From the NCBI GenBank assembly GCA_963580285.1, contig CAUZLF010000262.1:151941-215940 (forward strand): a stretch of DNA of 64,000 nt, read 5' to 3'. Of the stretch, positions 9,705 through 21,115 are shown piece after piece. A program made the position numbers and the translations under genes. A model generated the notes under the pieces. It had not been told where the DNA came from. It saw nothing but the letters and a program-made list of their open reading frames with translations, and did not search any database. The DNA comes from Lucinisca nassula (taxonomy: Eukaryota > Mollusca > Bivalvia > Lucinida > Lucinidae). Position 1 is the first letter of the stretch, and every line of letters starts with the position of its first letter.

Positions 9705-10134
9705 GTGTAAGCATCAGTGATGTTTACTTACTGGCAGTGTAAGAAAAAGATCAACCAAAATGTAGAGTGAGATCAGCGCCCACACATACATGTACAAGCA
9801 GGATCCCCGTTATTATATACATTGAGTTTGATTTTTCTAAAGTATTTACTTGAGAAAAAAATAAAGTACGTCCAATATGGTGAACCGATAGAAAATCAAC
9901 AGTTTTCAATTTATGAAGCGTTTACACAACAGTAAAAAAAAAAGGAACACAGAAAACATTCATCATGTACATACTCCGTTGTAAAGTGCATAAGATGCAA
10001 ATCATTATGATTCCATACGGATCAAAATCATACTTTAAGATCACTAGAGTTGTCGATTTTTGTACAAAGAACATGTGTTTCGTCATATGCTTCAAACTTT
10101 GTGTTCCAAATTTTAATGCAAGAAAAAATACATG

Positions 10135-10405
10135 CACATGAACAAATATACATGTAAGTATCCACAGATTTCGCGGAGAAACACCATGAACGACTTCACC
10201 TGTACTAATTGGCTTTCTCCAAGAAAAAGCAATGTTTGCAGAGAAATTTCGCCATGTTTCGGAGAAATTAACCGCTTTGAAACACGAAATTTTTTTTCTT
10301 CTCGGAGAAATATCTCGCTTGTTCTCCGAGAAAAAAAAGCCTGATACCACGGAGTAAAAAAAAATATGGGTTATTACCGGTAGCTGGTCTGTATAACCAA
10401 TTGTG
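10135..10405 (-). repeat. Dispersed GGAGAAA repeat, copy 2 (inverted)
   Basis: Contains TTTCGCGGAGAAAC, CGGAGAAATATCTCG and TTCTCCGAGAAA, ending ATGGGTTATTACCGGTAGCT. That end is the complement of the start of the copy at 7469. Confidence 0.55.
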
Positions 10406-10437
10406 TATATAACTCGTTACCATAATGGAAACATATA

Positions 10438-11663
10438 CAGGCGAACCTCGGTATTTCAAACTTGCATATCTCGATAGAACCACTTATGTCGAAGTGATCT
10501 TCCATTCCCGAGCATTTTCCCTATATATTTATTGCATTTCAACCCCGTTTGTGTCGAACTCGGTTAACATGAAGACTCGGTTATTTCGAAGAGATTTTCT
10601 ATTCCCCAAAAGCAGTTTGCCATAATATTTACTACCGCTTGTGTCGAAGTCAAAATTTTTGGCCGAAAACTTGAACCGGCGCCATTAAAATGTGTTGTCA
10701 ATCACCAAAGGTCACGAAAATTCCTAAGTTTGACAGTACAAAAGTCTTACAAATGAGTTGATAAATGAAAGGAATTTTAAATCGAAGAAATTTACCTTTC
10801 ATTGATCGATCAATACCCTTTAACTGAGAACAGATTAATCTATTATTGCAAACAGTGTCCGATTAATGAGTGTAATTGATGCCGACATACTGATCAGCTG
10901 TTGTGTAGACTAATTGACCTCGATTGTTTTGTGTATACGTCATAGGTGAATAGGATAGAATAGGTGTGTTCAATTCGAACCTTCGAGCAATTAGCGGCGT
11001 CTTTGATATTTAATAAACTGAGCACTGTTAAGCGGCGTCCTTTGGTGAGAGGGGTTAAAAACAGTCTTTAATTTGTTTGGAAACTGTCTGAAATTTGTTA
11101 TAAATGAGTAACTCATACAGAAGATATTTAATGCGATTTTATTGCATGCTCAATATCATTCTATGATGTCTGCGCTGTCTAATGCCGAGCAATCTAATGA
11201 AGGACCCGGGTCTGGCCCTGGGGGGATAGTTAGATCGGTGAACTTTACTCCTGTTGCTGAGCAATCCAGCCATGGACCCGTCTCCGGGGGGATAACTGGA
11301 TCAGCAAGGAAAGGGGTGAAGAGAAAATTAGACAAGTCGCTGGAGCTGAAATACGAAGTGCTGATGGAGGTTGAGAAGGGGCTTCCATCCAAGAAACAGA
11401 TCGCCGACCACTATGGACTGGCCCAGAGCACCTTATCTACGTGGGTGAAGAATGCTGACAACATAAAGAATGCCTTCCTGAATGGTGAATTCATGTTTTT
11501 CCGTGTCGCAAACGAACATGTACATTGTAGTTATGCTGATTCTACATGGGTTCCCAGTGTCTACATGTATATTGATGACGTCACGATTTGCCTATCTCGA
11601 ACTTCGGATAACTCGAAGTAGTATCTCCAGTCCCTTGGAATTTGACATAAAGGGGTTCACCTG
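10438..11663 (+). mobile_element. Tigger/pogo-like transposon, internally deleted
   Basis: Ends CAGGCGAACCTCGGTATTTC and, complemented, CAGGTGAACCCCTTTATGTC, each flanked by TA (10436-10437, 11664-11665). Subterminal TTCGAnnT motifs (TATCTCGATAG, CTCGGTTATTTCGAAG, AACTTCGGATAACTCGAAG) are typical of pogo/Tigger ends. 1226 bp; most of the transposase is missing. Confidence 0.8.
11142..11621 (+). pseudogene. Tigger-type transposase remnant: CENP-B-like DNA-binding domain only
   Basis: Reading frame of 159 codons. Residues about 62-108 (KGVKRKLDKSLELKYEVLME, then KKQIADHYGLAQSTLSTWVK) form the N-terminal helix-turn-helix of CENP-B/Tigger/pogo proteins. The frame then leaves homology at NGEF, where the second DNA-binding module and DDE catalytic domain are deleted, and runs into the right end. 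It could encode a solitary DNA-binding peptide for its own ends, but there is no evidence of expression. Confidence 0.75.
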
Positions 11664-11665
11664 TA

Positions 11666-12525
11666 TAACAAATTACAAAGGTGATCTAGATTTTGATCCC
11701 TAGCCCGACCCCATACCCACTCCTAGGCATGAACCCAGGGGTGTGCTGTCTTGGAATCTCAGAAGACACTCCCAGGTATCCAAGTTATAAAATATGAATG
11801 CTTTGCGATGAGTGTCTGTTGAAATATGAGCATTTCAAAAACTTTAACACAGTTTTATAGAGGTGTTCTAGATTTTGACCCCTAGCCCCACCCTGGGGCG
11901 TACAGACGAGCTAAAAAGAGTCCAAAATCCATTTAATGGGAATCGTTAATGGCAATAACTCTTGTCAAATCTTTACGCATTTTGCCCATTAACCCTTCTT
12001 GTACCAGAAACCACAAAATGGGTAATTGGCAAACAGTGCAGGCCCAGATGAGCCGCGAAAAGGTAAACCAAAGCCAGGTATACAAAAAGTTCAGCCATTT
12101 TCCAAATAAGTTTTAAAGATAAGACAATCTGTTCCCACTAAATTTCGAAATGGACTCCTGCCATATATAAGGTGGAAAATTCCATTTGGTACTAAAAAGG
12201 GTTTCCAGTCCTTACACCCATGTATACACAAAATCTGTGAAAAAATCAATTGGAAATGCGCAAAACCCACGTATTTTGAACCAACAATGGCCATAACTCT
12301 GTCAAATGTTAATGGATTTTGCCCATTAACAATCCCATATCATTCAGCCCTGATATAAAAGTGTATGCAGAATTTGAAAAAAAAATTTTGAGAAAAATTA
12401 CTTCAGTTATCGATCAGAAATGGAGCGAACTGATGGACAAACAGAAGGATGGCCAGGTTAGGGATGGACAGAAATGCAAAGGTATATCATAATAACCCAC
12501 CACTATCATGTGGTGGGGTATAAAA
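11666..12525 (+). repeat. Helentron-like 3' segment with a nested MITE
   Basis: Repeat-like sequence (TCTAGATTTTGACCCCTAGCCC; ATTTTGCCCATTAA twice), then GATGGACAAACAGAAGGATGG-type microsatellite and a 3' hairpin with arms CCCACCAC...GTGGTGGGGTATA (12482-12522). The 5' end was not identified. Confidence 0.5.
11993..12201 (-). mobile_element. TTAA-type MITE (M1 family), minus orientation
   Basis: Begins after TTAA (11989-11992) with CCCTTCTTGTACCAGAAACC and ends GGTACTAAAAAGGG. The expected right TTAA is mutated to TTTC. The outer part of the internal palindrome is partly deleted. Confidence 0.7.
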
Positions 12526-12625
12526 ATGTTATCTGATAAACAAAATTTTACACTCGCAATTACATACAAAATTTATGAAGCTAACTAAATAAAATAATGG
12601 TAAAAATAAGGTTCAATGTACCCAC

Positions 12626-12748
12626 CTTGCCAGTGTTACATCCTTACTAAGGTACACATTATGACGACCATATGATATAGAATCTCGATTGTTTCTGTAA
12701 CAATTATCCGGAACAAAAGGAAATGACCATCGATTCACAATATCACGA
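12626..12748 (-). CDS. EIF2B5: EIF2B5 exon 7
   Basis: 123 nt; acceptor CATTTCAG, donor AAGGTGGGT. It encodes RDIVNRWSFPFVPDN, a variable linker, then GRHNVYLSKDVTLAR. This matches the family pattern of I-x-R-W-x-x-P-x-x-P followed by R-H-N-x-Y, which leads into the hexapeptide-repeat beta-helix. It enters completing a Ser codon and leaves in phase 2. Confidence 0.92.
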
Positions 12749-13172
12749 CTGAAATGAAATTAAAATTGTTATCTACATAAAAATATTTATCATATGACAC
12801 CAGTGATAATCAGTGGATAAGGTCATATAATAAAATTCATATCACCACATGCATAATAATACTTTGGCAGGATAAAGTATTATCTGGAAGTCCCATGCAT
12901 TTTTTGTGGACAAAAATGTCAAATTTAAAGGTGATAACAATTATTCAAATTTAAAAGTCATATGATAAAAAAATCTTGTGGTCGTGGTTATTTCGTTTGC
13001 AAATGAAACTTGGCGAAGGCTCATTTCATAAATTTCATATGAAATAACCAATCATGTAAAATCCTCTATTACCAGTGCAGTACAAATATATTTTTTTTAT
13101 AAAACCAAAGTTGCACATAAGGAAGCATGACAAGAGAAAACTATGGGATTATTTTCCTTTTTTTTGTCAGAA
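12749..13172. other. Intron 6 start, no feature recognised
   Basis: AT-rich sequence with repeated ATATGA motifs. I see no coding, RNA or repeat family here. Confidence 0.5.
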
Positions 13173-13420
13173 ATCTACTCAGTGGGTACTTGCTGGAGTG
13201 AGTGAGTGTTTGAGTATGTCCCACCAACAGCTAAGGTCATATGGAGACGGGACCTTGGTTTAAAGACTCATTCGAAAGTCTGGAGAAGCCCATAATCGAT
13301 CCTGCAACCCCTGATTTACAAGGCGAGTAGCGTAACCACTGCACCACGGAGGCTTCTGGTACTTGTAAGAATGTCTTTAATTAGGCAGTTATAACAAGTA
13401 CCCACAACATACGTTTTATG
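13173..13420. repeat. HP hairpin with SINE inserted in its left arm
   Basis: Left arm CAGTGGGTACTTG stops at 13192 and resumes after the SINE as GGTACTTGTAAGAATG, pairing with ACAAGTACCCAC (about 13395-13407). The SINE broke the stem. Confidence 0.7.
13193..13357 (-). mobile_element. SINE-A with 8-bp target duplication
   Basis: Same family as 2041-2204 (head GCCTCCGTGGTGCAGTGG, box B GGATCGATTATGG diverged). GGTACTTG flanks it at 13185-13192 and 13358-13365. Confidence 0.8.
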
Positions 13421-14705
13421 AAGAAATCAGAAACATTTTCACTTAATTATCTTTTTTAAACCTCTGTATCTGGAGACATGTGAAACATGTAATATCACAT
13501 ATCATAGTAATGTTGTGAAACATTATTATGCCATGTGCGACAATGTAGTGATTTTTGTATGAAGAAGCAACAAAGAAACTACAAGTAAACAAGAGGGCCA
13601 TGATGGCCCTGGATCACTCACCTGATCCATAGGGTATCAAGTGGGCCCCTGGGAGAGCCATTATTGACCCCGGGCTATAATATGAATAATCTTGATAGTG
13701 GTCTAAAAGGTGAAGCTTCATACCAAATATCAAAAGACGGGAGCCCTCTGGTTTCAGACAAGACGATCTTTAAACGTTTTCCTTATATAGGTCTATATAA
13801 ACCTTGGGGTCCCCGGGGTGGGCCATTTTTGTCCCCAGGGCTATAATTTGAACGATCTAGGTAGAAATCCACAAGACGAAGCTTCATACCAAATATCAAA
13901 GACCTTGGCCTTCTGCTTTCAGACAAGAAGATTTTCAAAGGTTTTCATTGCCTTGACTTCTATTTCCTAGGGCTATAATTTGAACAATTTAGATGAAGCT
14001 TCACACCAAATATGGAAGACCTGGGCCTTGCGGTTTCATAATAGAAGATTATTTTAAATTTCCCTATATAAGTCAATGTAAAAATGAAGGGCCCCTGGGC
14101 GGGGGAATGTTTGGCCCAAGGGCTATGATTTGAACAATCTTAATAGAAGTCAACTAGATGAAGCTACACACCAAATTTCACAGAATTGGGCCATGCAGTT
14201 TTGGAGAAGAAGATTTTTAAAGAGATTCCCTGTATAAGCCAATGTAAAACCAAAGGGCCCGCAGGTGGGGGATTTTGGGCCCCAGGGCTATAATTTGAAC
14301 AATCCTGGTAGAGGTCCACTAGATGAAGCTTCATACCAAATATCAAAGACCTGGGCCTTGTGGTTTGAGAGAAGACGATTTTTAAATATTTTCCCTACAT
14401 AAGCCTATGAACACCAAAGGGCCCTGGGGCAGAGGCATTTTTGGCCCTAGGGCTATAATTTGAACAATCTTGATAGAGGTCCACTAGATGAAGCTTCACA
14501 CCAAATATCAAAGACCTGGGCCTTGCGATTTCAGAGAAGATGATTTTCCCTATATTAGCCTATGTAAAACCAAAGGCCCCCGGGGCGGAGGCATTTTTGG
14601 CCCCAGGGCTATAATTTGAACAATCTTGGTAGAGGTCCACTAGATGAAGCTTCATACCAAATATCAAAGACCGGGGCCTTGTGGTTTCAGAGAAGAAGAT
14701 TTTTA

Positions 14706-16097
14706 ACTAGACAAAAGTGCCCAGTGGGGCACGTATACCCCCGGCCAGTGCCATCACCTCAGCTGAAAATAGCAATGTCAAAAGCTTCTTTTCATATACA
14801 GGCCATATTCCATAGAATGGCCATTTTCAAGATTCAAAGGGCAATAACTCTGAAAGTAGAAGAGCAAGAGTTATGGTTCATGTGTTCTGCATGTCGTCTC
14901 ATGGTGTTCAACATTCGTGTGGAGTTTCATGAAAATATGTCAAGCCGTTTAAAAGTAGTGGAGAAGACACGAAGATGTTAGCAGACACATAATTTACAAT
15001 CTTCAAAGGGAAATAATTTGTAATGTATGCAAACAAGAGTTATGGTTCTTGTGTTCTGCCCATCCTATTATCTTGCTTTACATTTGTTTGAAGTTTCATG
15101 AAAATATCTCAAACGGTTTTAAAGTTACAGAGCGGACACAAGTGTATGGTAAAACTCGTAATATTCAAAGGGCAATAACTCTGAAAGTGGGAAAGCAAGA
15201 GTTACGGTTCATGTGTTCTGCACGTCGTCTCATGGTGTTTAACATTTATGTGAAGTTTCATGAAAATATGTCAAGCAGTTTAAAAGTTATGGAGCGGACA
15301 AAAAAATGCAAGTTACAACATTCATAGGGCAATAACTCTGAAAGTAGGAAAGCAAGAGTTACTGTTCATGTGTTCTGCATGTCGTCTCATGGTGTTCAAC
15401 ATTTATGTGAAGTTTCATGAAAATATATCAAGCGGTTGAAAACTTATGGAGCGGACACGAAAATGCAAGTAACAACATACAAAGGGCAATAACTCTGAAA
15501 GTAGAAAAGCAAGAGTTACGGTTCATGTGTTCTGCACGTCGTCTCATGGTGTTTAACATTTATGTGAAGTTTCATGAAAATATATCAAGCGGTTGAAAAG
15601 AGACAAGAAAATGCAGGTAAAACATTCAAAGGGCAATAACTCTGAAAGTAGAAAAGCAAGAGTTACGGTTCATTTGTTCTGCACGTCGTCTCATGGTGTT
15701 TAACATTTATGTGAAGTTTCATGAAAATATATCAAGCGGTTGAAAAGTTATGGAGCGGACACGAAAATGCAAGTTAAAACATACAGAGGGCAATAACTCT
15801 GAAAGTAGAAAATTAAGAGTTACGATTCATGTGTTCTGCATGTCGTCTCATGGTGTTTAATATTTATGTGAAGTTTCATGAAAATATATCAAGGGGTTGA
15901 AAAGTTATGGAGCGGACACGAAAATACAAGTTTAAACATACAAAGGGCAATAACTCTGAAAGTAGAAAAGCAAGAGTTACGGTTCATATGTTCTGCACGT
16001 CGTCTCATGGTGTTTAACATTTATGTGAAGTTTCATGAAAATATGTCAAGCGGTTCAAAAGTTATGGAGCGGACACGAAAATGTTAACAGACAGACA

Positions 16098-16174
<77 letters not shown>

Positions 16175-16224
16175 AAAATACGAAAACTATATATCACCAT
16201 GGCATACTATATGCCGGGGGTATA
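14706..16224 (+). mobile_element. Helentron-like element E2 nested in E6
   Basis: ACTAGA start, 5' hairpin GTGCCCAGTGGGGCAC (14717-14732), motif GTATACCCCCGG, and seven or so monomers of about 150-158 bp (GGGCAATAACTCTGAAAGTA). A (GACA)/(AC)n microsatellite and a 3' hairpin ending CCGGGGGTATA (16188-16224) follow. Its removal restores a normal E6 monomer (compare 14376-14396), with no target duplication. Confidence 0.85.
16090..16172 (+). repeat. (AC)n microsatellite
   Basis: About 40 AC units preceded by GACAGACAGAC. It occupies the position where sister elements carry GACGG or GACA repeats before the terminal hairpin. Confidence 0.95.
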
Positions 16225-19200
16225 AATATTTTCCCTATATAAGCCTATGTAAAACCAAAGCCCTTCCCCACCCCCTCCTGGTTAGGTGCATTTTTGGCCC
16301 CAGGGCTATAATTTGAACAATCTTGGTAGAGGTCCACTAGATGAAGCTTCATACCAAATATAAAGACCTGGGCCATGCGGTTTCAGAGGAGAAAAATTTA
16401 GTAAAATCTATTTTTAGCTCCCATGACCTAGATGTGCAACAGACCAGAACCATTTGAACAACTTTGAAAGGGGGCCACCTAAGGATCATTCCTGTGAGGT
16501 TTGGTCAAAATCCGTTCAGTGGTTTAGGAGGAGATGTCATTTGAAGAAAAAGTAACCAAAGGACCATATCTGTAAAATTATTTTAAAATTGAACAAAAAA
16601 TGGGCTAGAAGATGATGTTTGAAGGTTTTTCTATTTTTAGGGTCTGGCAGTGCAAAACCGTTTTAGCGAATCTGGTACTGGGTTACCCAAGGAACATTAC
16701 TGTGGCTTGGAGGGAATGTTGTTTAAAGGTTTTTCTATTTTTAGCTCTGGTGGCCATTTTGTTCAGTGGAGTGGAACCATTTTAGCAATTTTGGTAGTGG
16801 ATCACCCAAGGAACATTTGTGTGAAATTATTTTGAAATCGGGCCAAAGGGCTAGGAGGAGATGTCGTTAAAAGGGTTTTTCTATTTTTAGCTCTGGTGGC
16901 CATTTTGCTCAGCAGAACGGAACCATTTTAGTAATTTTGTTTAAGGGTCACCCAAAGAACATTTCTGTGAAATTATTTTTAAGCGGACCAAAGGGCTAGC
17001 AGCAGATGTTGTTTACAGGTTTTTTTCTATTTTTAGCTCTGGCGCCGATTTTGTTCAGCATAGCAGAACCATTTTAGCAATTTTGGTAGAGGGTCACCTT
17101 AGGAACATTTCTGTGAAATTATTTTGAAATCGGGCCAAAGGGCATGGAGGAGATGTCGTTTAAAGGTTTTTCTATTTTTAGCTCTGGCGGCCATTTTGTT
17201 CAGCGGAGCAGAACCATTTTAACAATTTAGGTAGAGGGTCATGTTAGGAACATTTCTGTGAAATTATTTTGAAATCGGGCCAGAGGGCTTGTACAAGGGC
17301 TAGGAGGAGATGTTGTTTACAGGTTTTTTCTATTTTTAGCTCTGGCGCCGATTTTGTTCAGCGTAGCAGAACCATTTTAGCAATTTTAGTAGAGGGTCAC
17401 ATTAGGAACATTTCTGTGAAATTATTTTGAAATCGGGCCAAAGGGCATGGAGGAGATGTCTTTTATAGGTTTTTCTATTTTTAGCTCTGACGCCCATTTT
17501 GTTCAGCTGAGCAGAGACATTTTAGCAATTTTGGTAAAGGATCATCCAAGGAACATTCCTGTGAAATTATTGTGAAATCAGGCAAAAGGGCTAGGAGGAG
17601 AAGTGGTTTAAAGGTTTTTCTATTTTTAGCTCTGGCGGCCACTTTCCATTTTAGCAATTTTGGTGGAGGGTCACCTGAAGAACATTTCTGTGAAATTAAT
17701 TTTGAAATCGGGCCAAAGGGCTAGGAGGAGATGTCGTTTAAAGGATTTTACTAATGTTAGCACTGGCGGCCATTTGTTCAGCGGAGCGAAACCATTTTAG
17801 CAATTTTGGTAGAGGGTCACCCAAGGAACATTTCTGTGAAAGTATTTTAAAATCATTTATGTGGCTTAGGAGATGTCATTTAAGTGAATTGTTCATGACG
17901 TATGACACACGACAGGTTTTTTTTTCTATTTTTATTGATTTTCTGGCTGCCATTTTGTTCAGCAAAGTGTAACCATTTTATGAATTTTGGTAGAGGGCCA
18001 CCTTAGGAACATTTCTGTGAAATTATTTTGAAATCATGCCAAAGAGTTTGGAGGAGATGTCGTTTAAAGGTTTTTAGCTCTGGCGGCCATTTCTTTCAGC
18101 CAAGCGGAACCATTTTAGCAATTTTAGTAGAGGGTCATCTTAGGAACATGTCTGTGAAAGTATATCGGAATCAGGCCAAAGGGCTTGGAGGAGATGTCGT
18201 TTAAAGTTGTTGTTTTTTTCTATTTTTAGCTCTGGTGGCCATTTTGTTCAGTGGAGCAGAACCATTTTAGCAATTTTGGTAGAGGGTCATTCAAGGAACA
18301 TTTGTGTGAAATTATTTTGAAATCAGGCAAAAGGGCTAGGAGGAGATGTCGTTTATTTTCTATTTATAGCTCTGGCGGCCGTTTTGTTCAGCAGAGCGTA
18401 ACTATTTTAGTAATTTTGGTAGAGGGTCATCCAAGGAACATTTCTGTGAAATTATTTTGAAATCGGGCCAAAGGGCTAGGAGGAGATGTCCTTTAAAGGT
18501 TTTTTCTAATTTTAGCTCTGGTGGCAATTTTGTTCAGCAGAGGGGAACCATTTTAGCAATTTTGGTAGAGTGTCACCCAAGGAACATTTCTGTTAAAGTA
18601 TTTTGAAATCCATTCACCGCTTTAGGAGGAGATTTCATTTAAGTGAATTGTTGACAACGCAGAATGCACCACCCACACAGATTGATCACAATAGCTCACC
18701 TTGAGCACTTCATGCTCAGGTGAGCTAAAATAACAATTCTATTATCTGAAAAACAAGAGGGTCATGATGGCCCTAGATCGCTCACCTGATCCATAGGGTA
18801 ACAAGTGGGCCTTGAGGAGCATCATTATTGGCCCCAGGGCTATAATTTGAATAATCTTGGTAGTGGATTTAAAGGTGAAGCTTCATACCAAATATCAAAG
18901 ACTGGAGCCCTCTGGTTTCAGACAAAAACAATTTTTAAAGGTTTTCTTTATATAAGTGTATAAAATACATGCAGGGTCGGAGTGAGGCCATTTTTGGCCC
19001 CAGGGCTAATATTTGAACAATCTTAGTAGAAATCCACAAGACTAAGATTCGTACCGAATTTCAAAGACCTAGGCCTTCTGGTTTCAGACAAGAAGATTTT
19101 CAAAGGTTTTCCCAATATAAGTCTATGGAAAACCAGTGGGCACCAGGGTGTGCCCATTTTTGGACCCTGGGCTATAATTTGAACAATTTTGGTAGAGGTC

Positions 19201-19970
19201 GCCTAGACAAAGCTTCATACCAAATATCAAAGACCTGAGCATTCTGGTTTCAGACAAGATGATTTTTAAAGGTTTTTGCTATATAAGTCTATGTAAAACC
19301 AGTGGGCCCTGGGGCTGAGCCATATTTGGCCCCAGGGCTACAATTTGATCAATCTTGGCAGAGGTCCAGTAGACAAAGCATCATACCAAATATCAAAGAA
19401 CTGAGCCCTCTGGTTTCAGACAAGAAGATATGCAAAGATTTTCCCTAATAAGTCTATGTAAAACCAGTGGGCCTCGGGGAAGGGGACTTTTTTGGCCCCA
19501 GGGCTATAATTTGAACAATCTTGATAGAGGTCCACTAGACAAAATCTAAAACCAAATATCAAAGACCTGAGCCTTCTGGTTTAAGACAAGAATATTTTTG
19601 AAGGTCTTCCCTATATAAGTCTATGTAAAATCAAAGGGCCCAATGGCAGGGGCATTTTTGACCCTAGGGCTATTATATAATTTGAACAATCTTGATAGAG
19701 GTCCTCAGATGAAGCTTCACACCAAATATCAAAGACCTGGGCCTTGAGGTTTCAGAGAATGAGACTTTTAAAGATTTTCAAAATAAAAGGGGCCCCGGGG
19801 TGGAGGCAGTTTTTGCCCTATGGCTATAATTTGAACAGTCTTGATAGAGGTCTACTCGATGAATCTTCACACCAAATATCAAATACCTGGGACTTAGGGT
19901 TTCAGAGAAGAAGATTTTTAAAGATTTTCCCTATATAAGGCAATGTAAAACACGCCCAGGGCTTGGAGAA

Positions 19971-20190
19971 ATAGATTGAGCTGCACAATGCTTCCATACA
20001 GAGCTGATACCTGCCCAGGAAAATTCCATGCTTATAAACCCTATTGGTTTCATTGGGCGGCAGGGATTGAGATGTCATTTCATCTCAATGTCGGGTAAAA
20101 GTCCCACAAAATTGGAAGCAACGTCTCCAAAATGACCTAAATAGTGTTGACGAGGACGTAAAACCTCAAACCAAACAAACAAACAATGTA
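19971..20190 (+). mobile_element. SINE-C nested in E8
   Basis: GGAGAAATAGATTGAGCTGC through GTGTTGACGAGGACG and tail CAAACCAAACAAACAAAC. Shorter than full copies because the middle is deleted. Confidence 0.7.
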
Positions 20191-21115
20191 CAACCAAAAG
20201 GACCCCAGGATGGGGGCAATTTTGGCCCAAGGGCTATAATTTGAACAATCTTGGCAGAGGTCCAGTAGATGAATCTACGCACCAAATATCAAAGACCTGG
20301 GCCTTGCAGGTTCAGAGAAGATTTTTGAAGTTATTCCCTACATAAGACTATGTGAAACAAAAGGGTCCCAGGGCAGGGGCATTTTGGGCCCTAGGGCTAT
20401 AATTTAAACAATCTTGATACAGGTCCACTAGATGAAGCTTTACACCAAATATCAAAGACTTGGGCCTGGCAGTTTCAGAGAAGAAGATTTTTAAAGATAT
20501 TCCCCTATATAAGTCAATGTAAAACCAAAGGGCCCCGGGTGGGGGCAGTTTTGGCTCAAGGGCTATAATTTGAACAATCTTGGCAGAGGTCCACTAGGTG
20601 AAGCTACACACCAAATATCAAAGACCTGGGCCTTGCGGTTTCAGAGAAGAAGATTTTTAAAGATATTCCCTACATAAGCCTAAGTTAAACCAAAGGGCCC
20701 CAGGGGAGAGGAATTTTTGGCCCTAGGGCTAAAATTTATACAATCTTGATAGAGGTCCACAAGATGAAGCTTCATAGCAAATATCAAAGACCTTGGCTTT
20801 GCGTTTCAGAGAAGAAGATTTTTAAAGATTTTCCCTCTTTAAGTCAATGTAAAACCAAAAGGCCCTGGGGTAGGGGAAGTTTTGACCCAAGGGCTCTAAT
20901 TTGAACAATCTGGCAAAGGTCCACTAGATGAAGCTACAAACCAACTATCAAAGAACTGGGCCTTGCAGTTTCTGAGAAGATGATTTTTAAAGATATTCCC
21001 TACATAAGCCTAAGTAAAAACAAGGGGCCCCAGGGTGGGGGCCTTTTTAGGCCCTAGGGCTAATTTATACAACCTTGATAGAGGTCCACAAGATGAAGCT
21101 TCATACCAAATATCA

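Larger units (their letters stand above)
13589..18728 (+). mobile_element. Large Helentron-like element E6
   Basis: Starts ACAAGA, with 5' hairpin AGGGCCATGATGGCCCT (13594-13610) and motif CTCACCTGA. The core is two arrays: a ~165-bp monomer (GGGCTATAATTTGAACAATC; 13640-14705 and 16226-16400) and a ~147-bp monomer (TTTTTAGCTCTGGCGGCC; about 16730-18640). It ends in the 3' hairpin TAGCTCACC...GGTGAGCTA (18692-18727), whose arm matches the 5' motif. The core is interrupted by element E2. No proteins are encoded. Confidence 0.7.
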
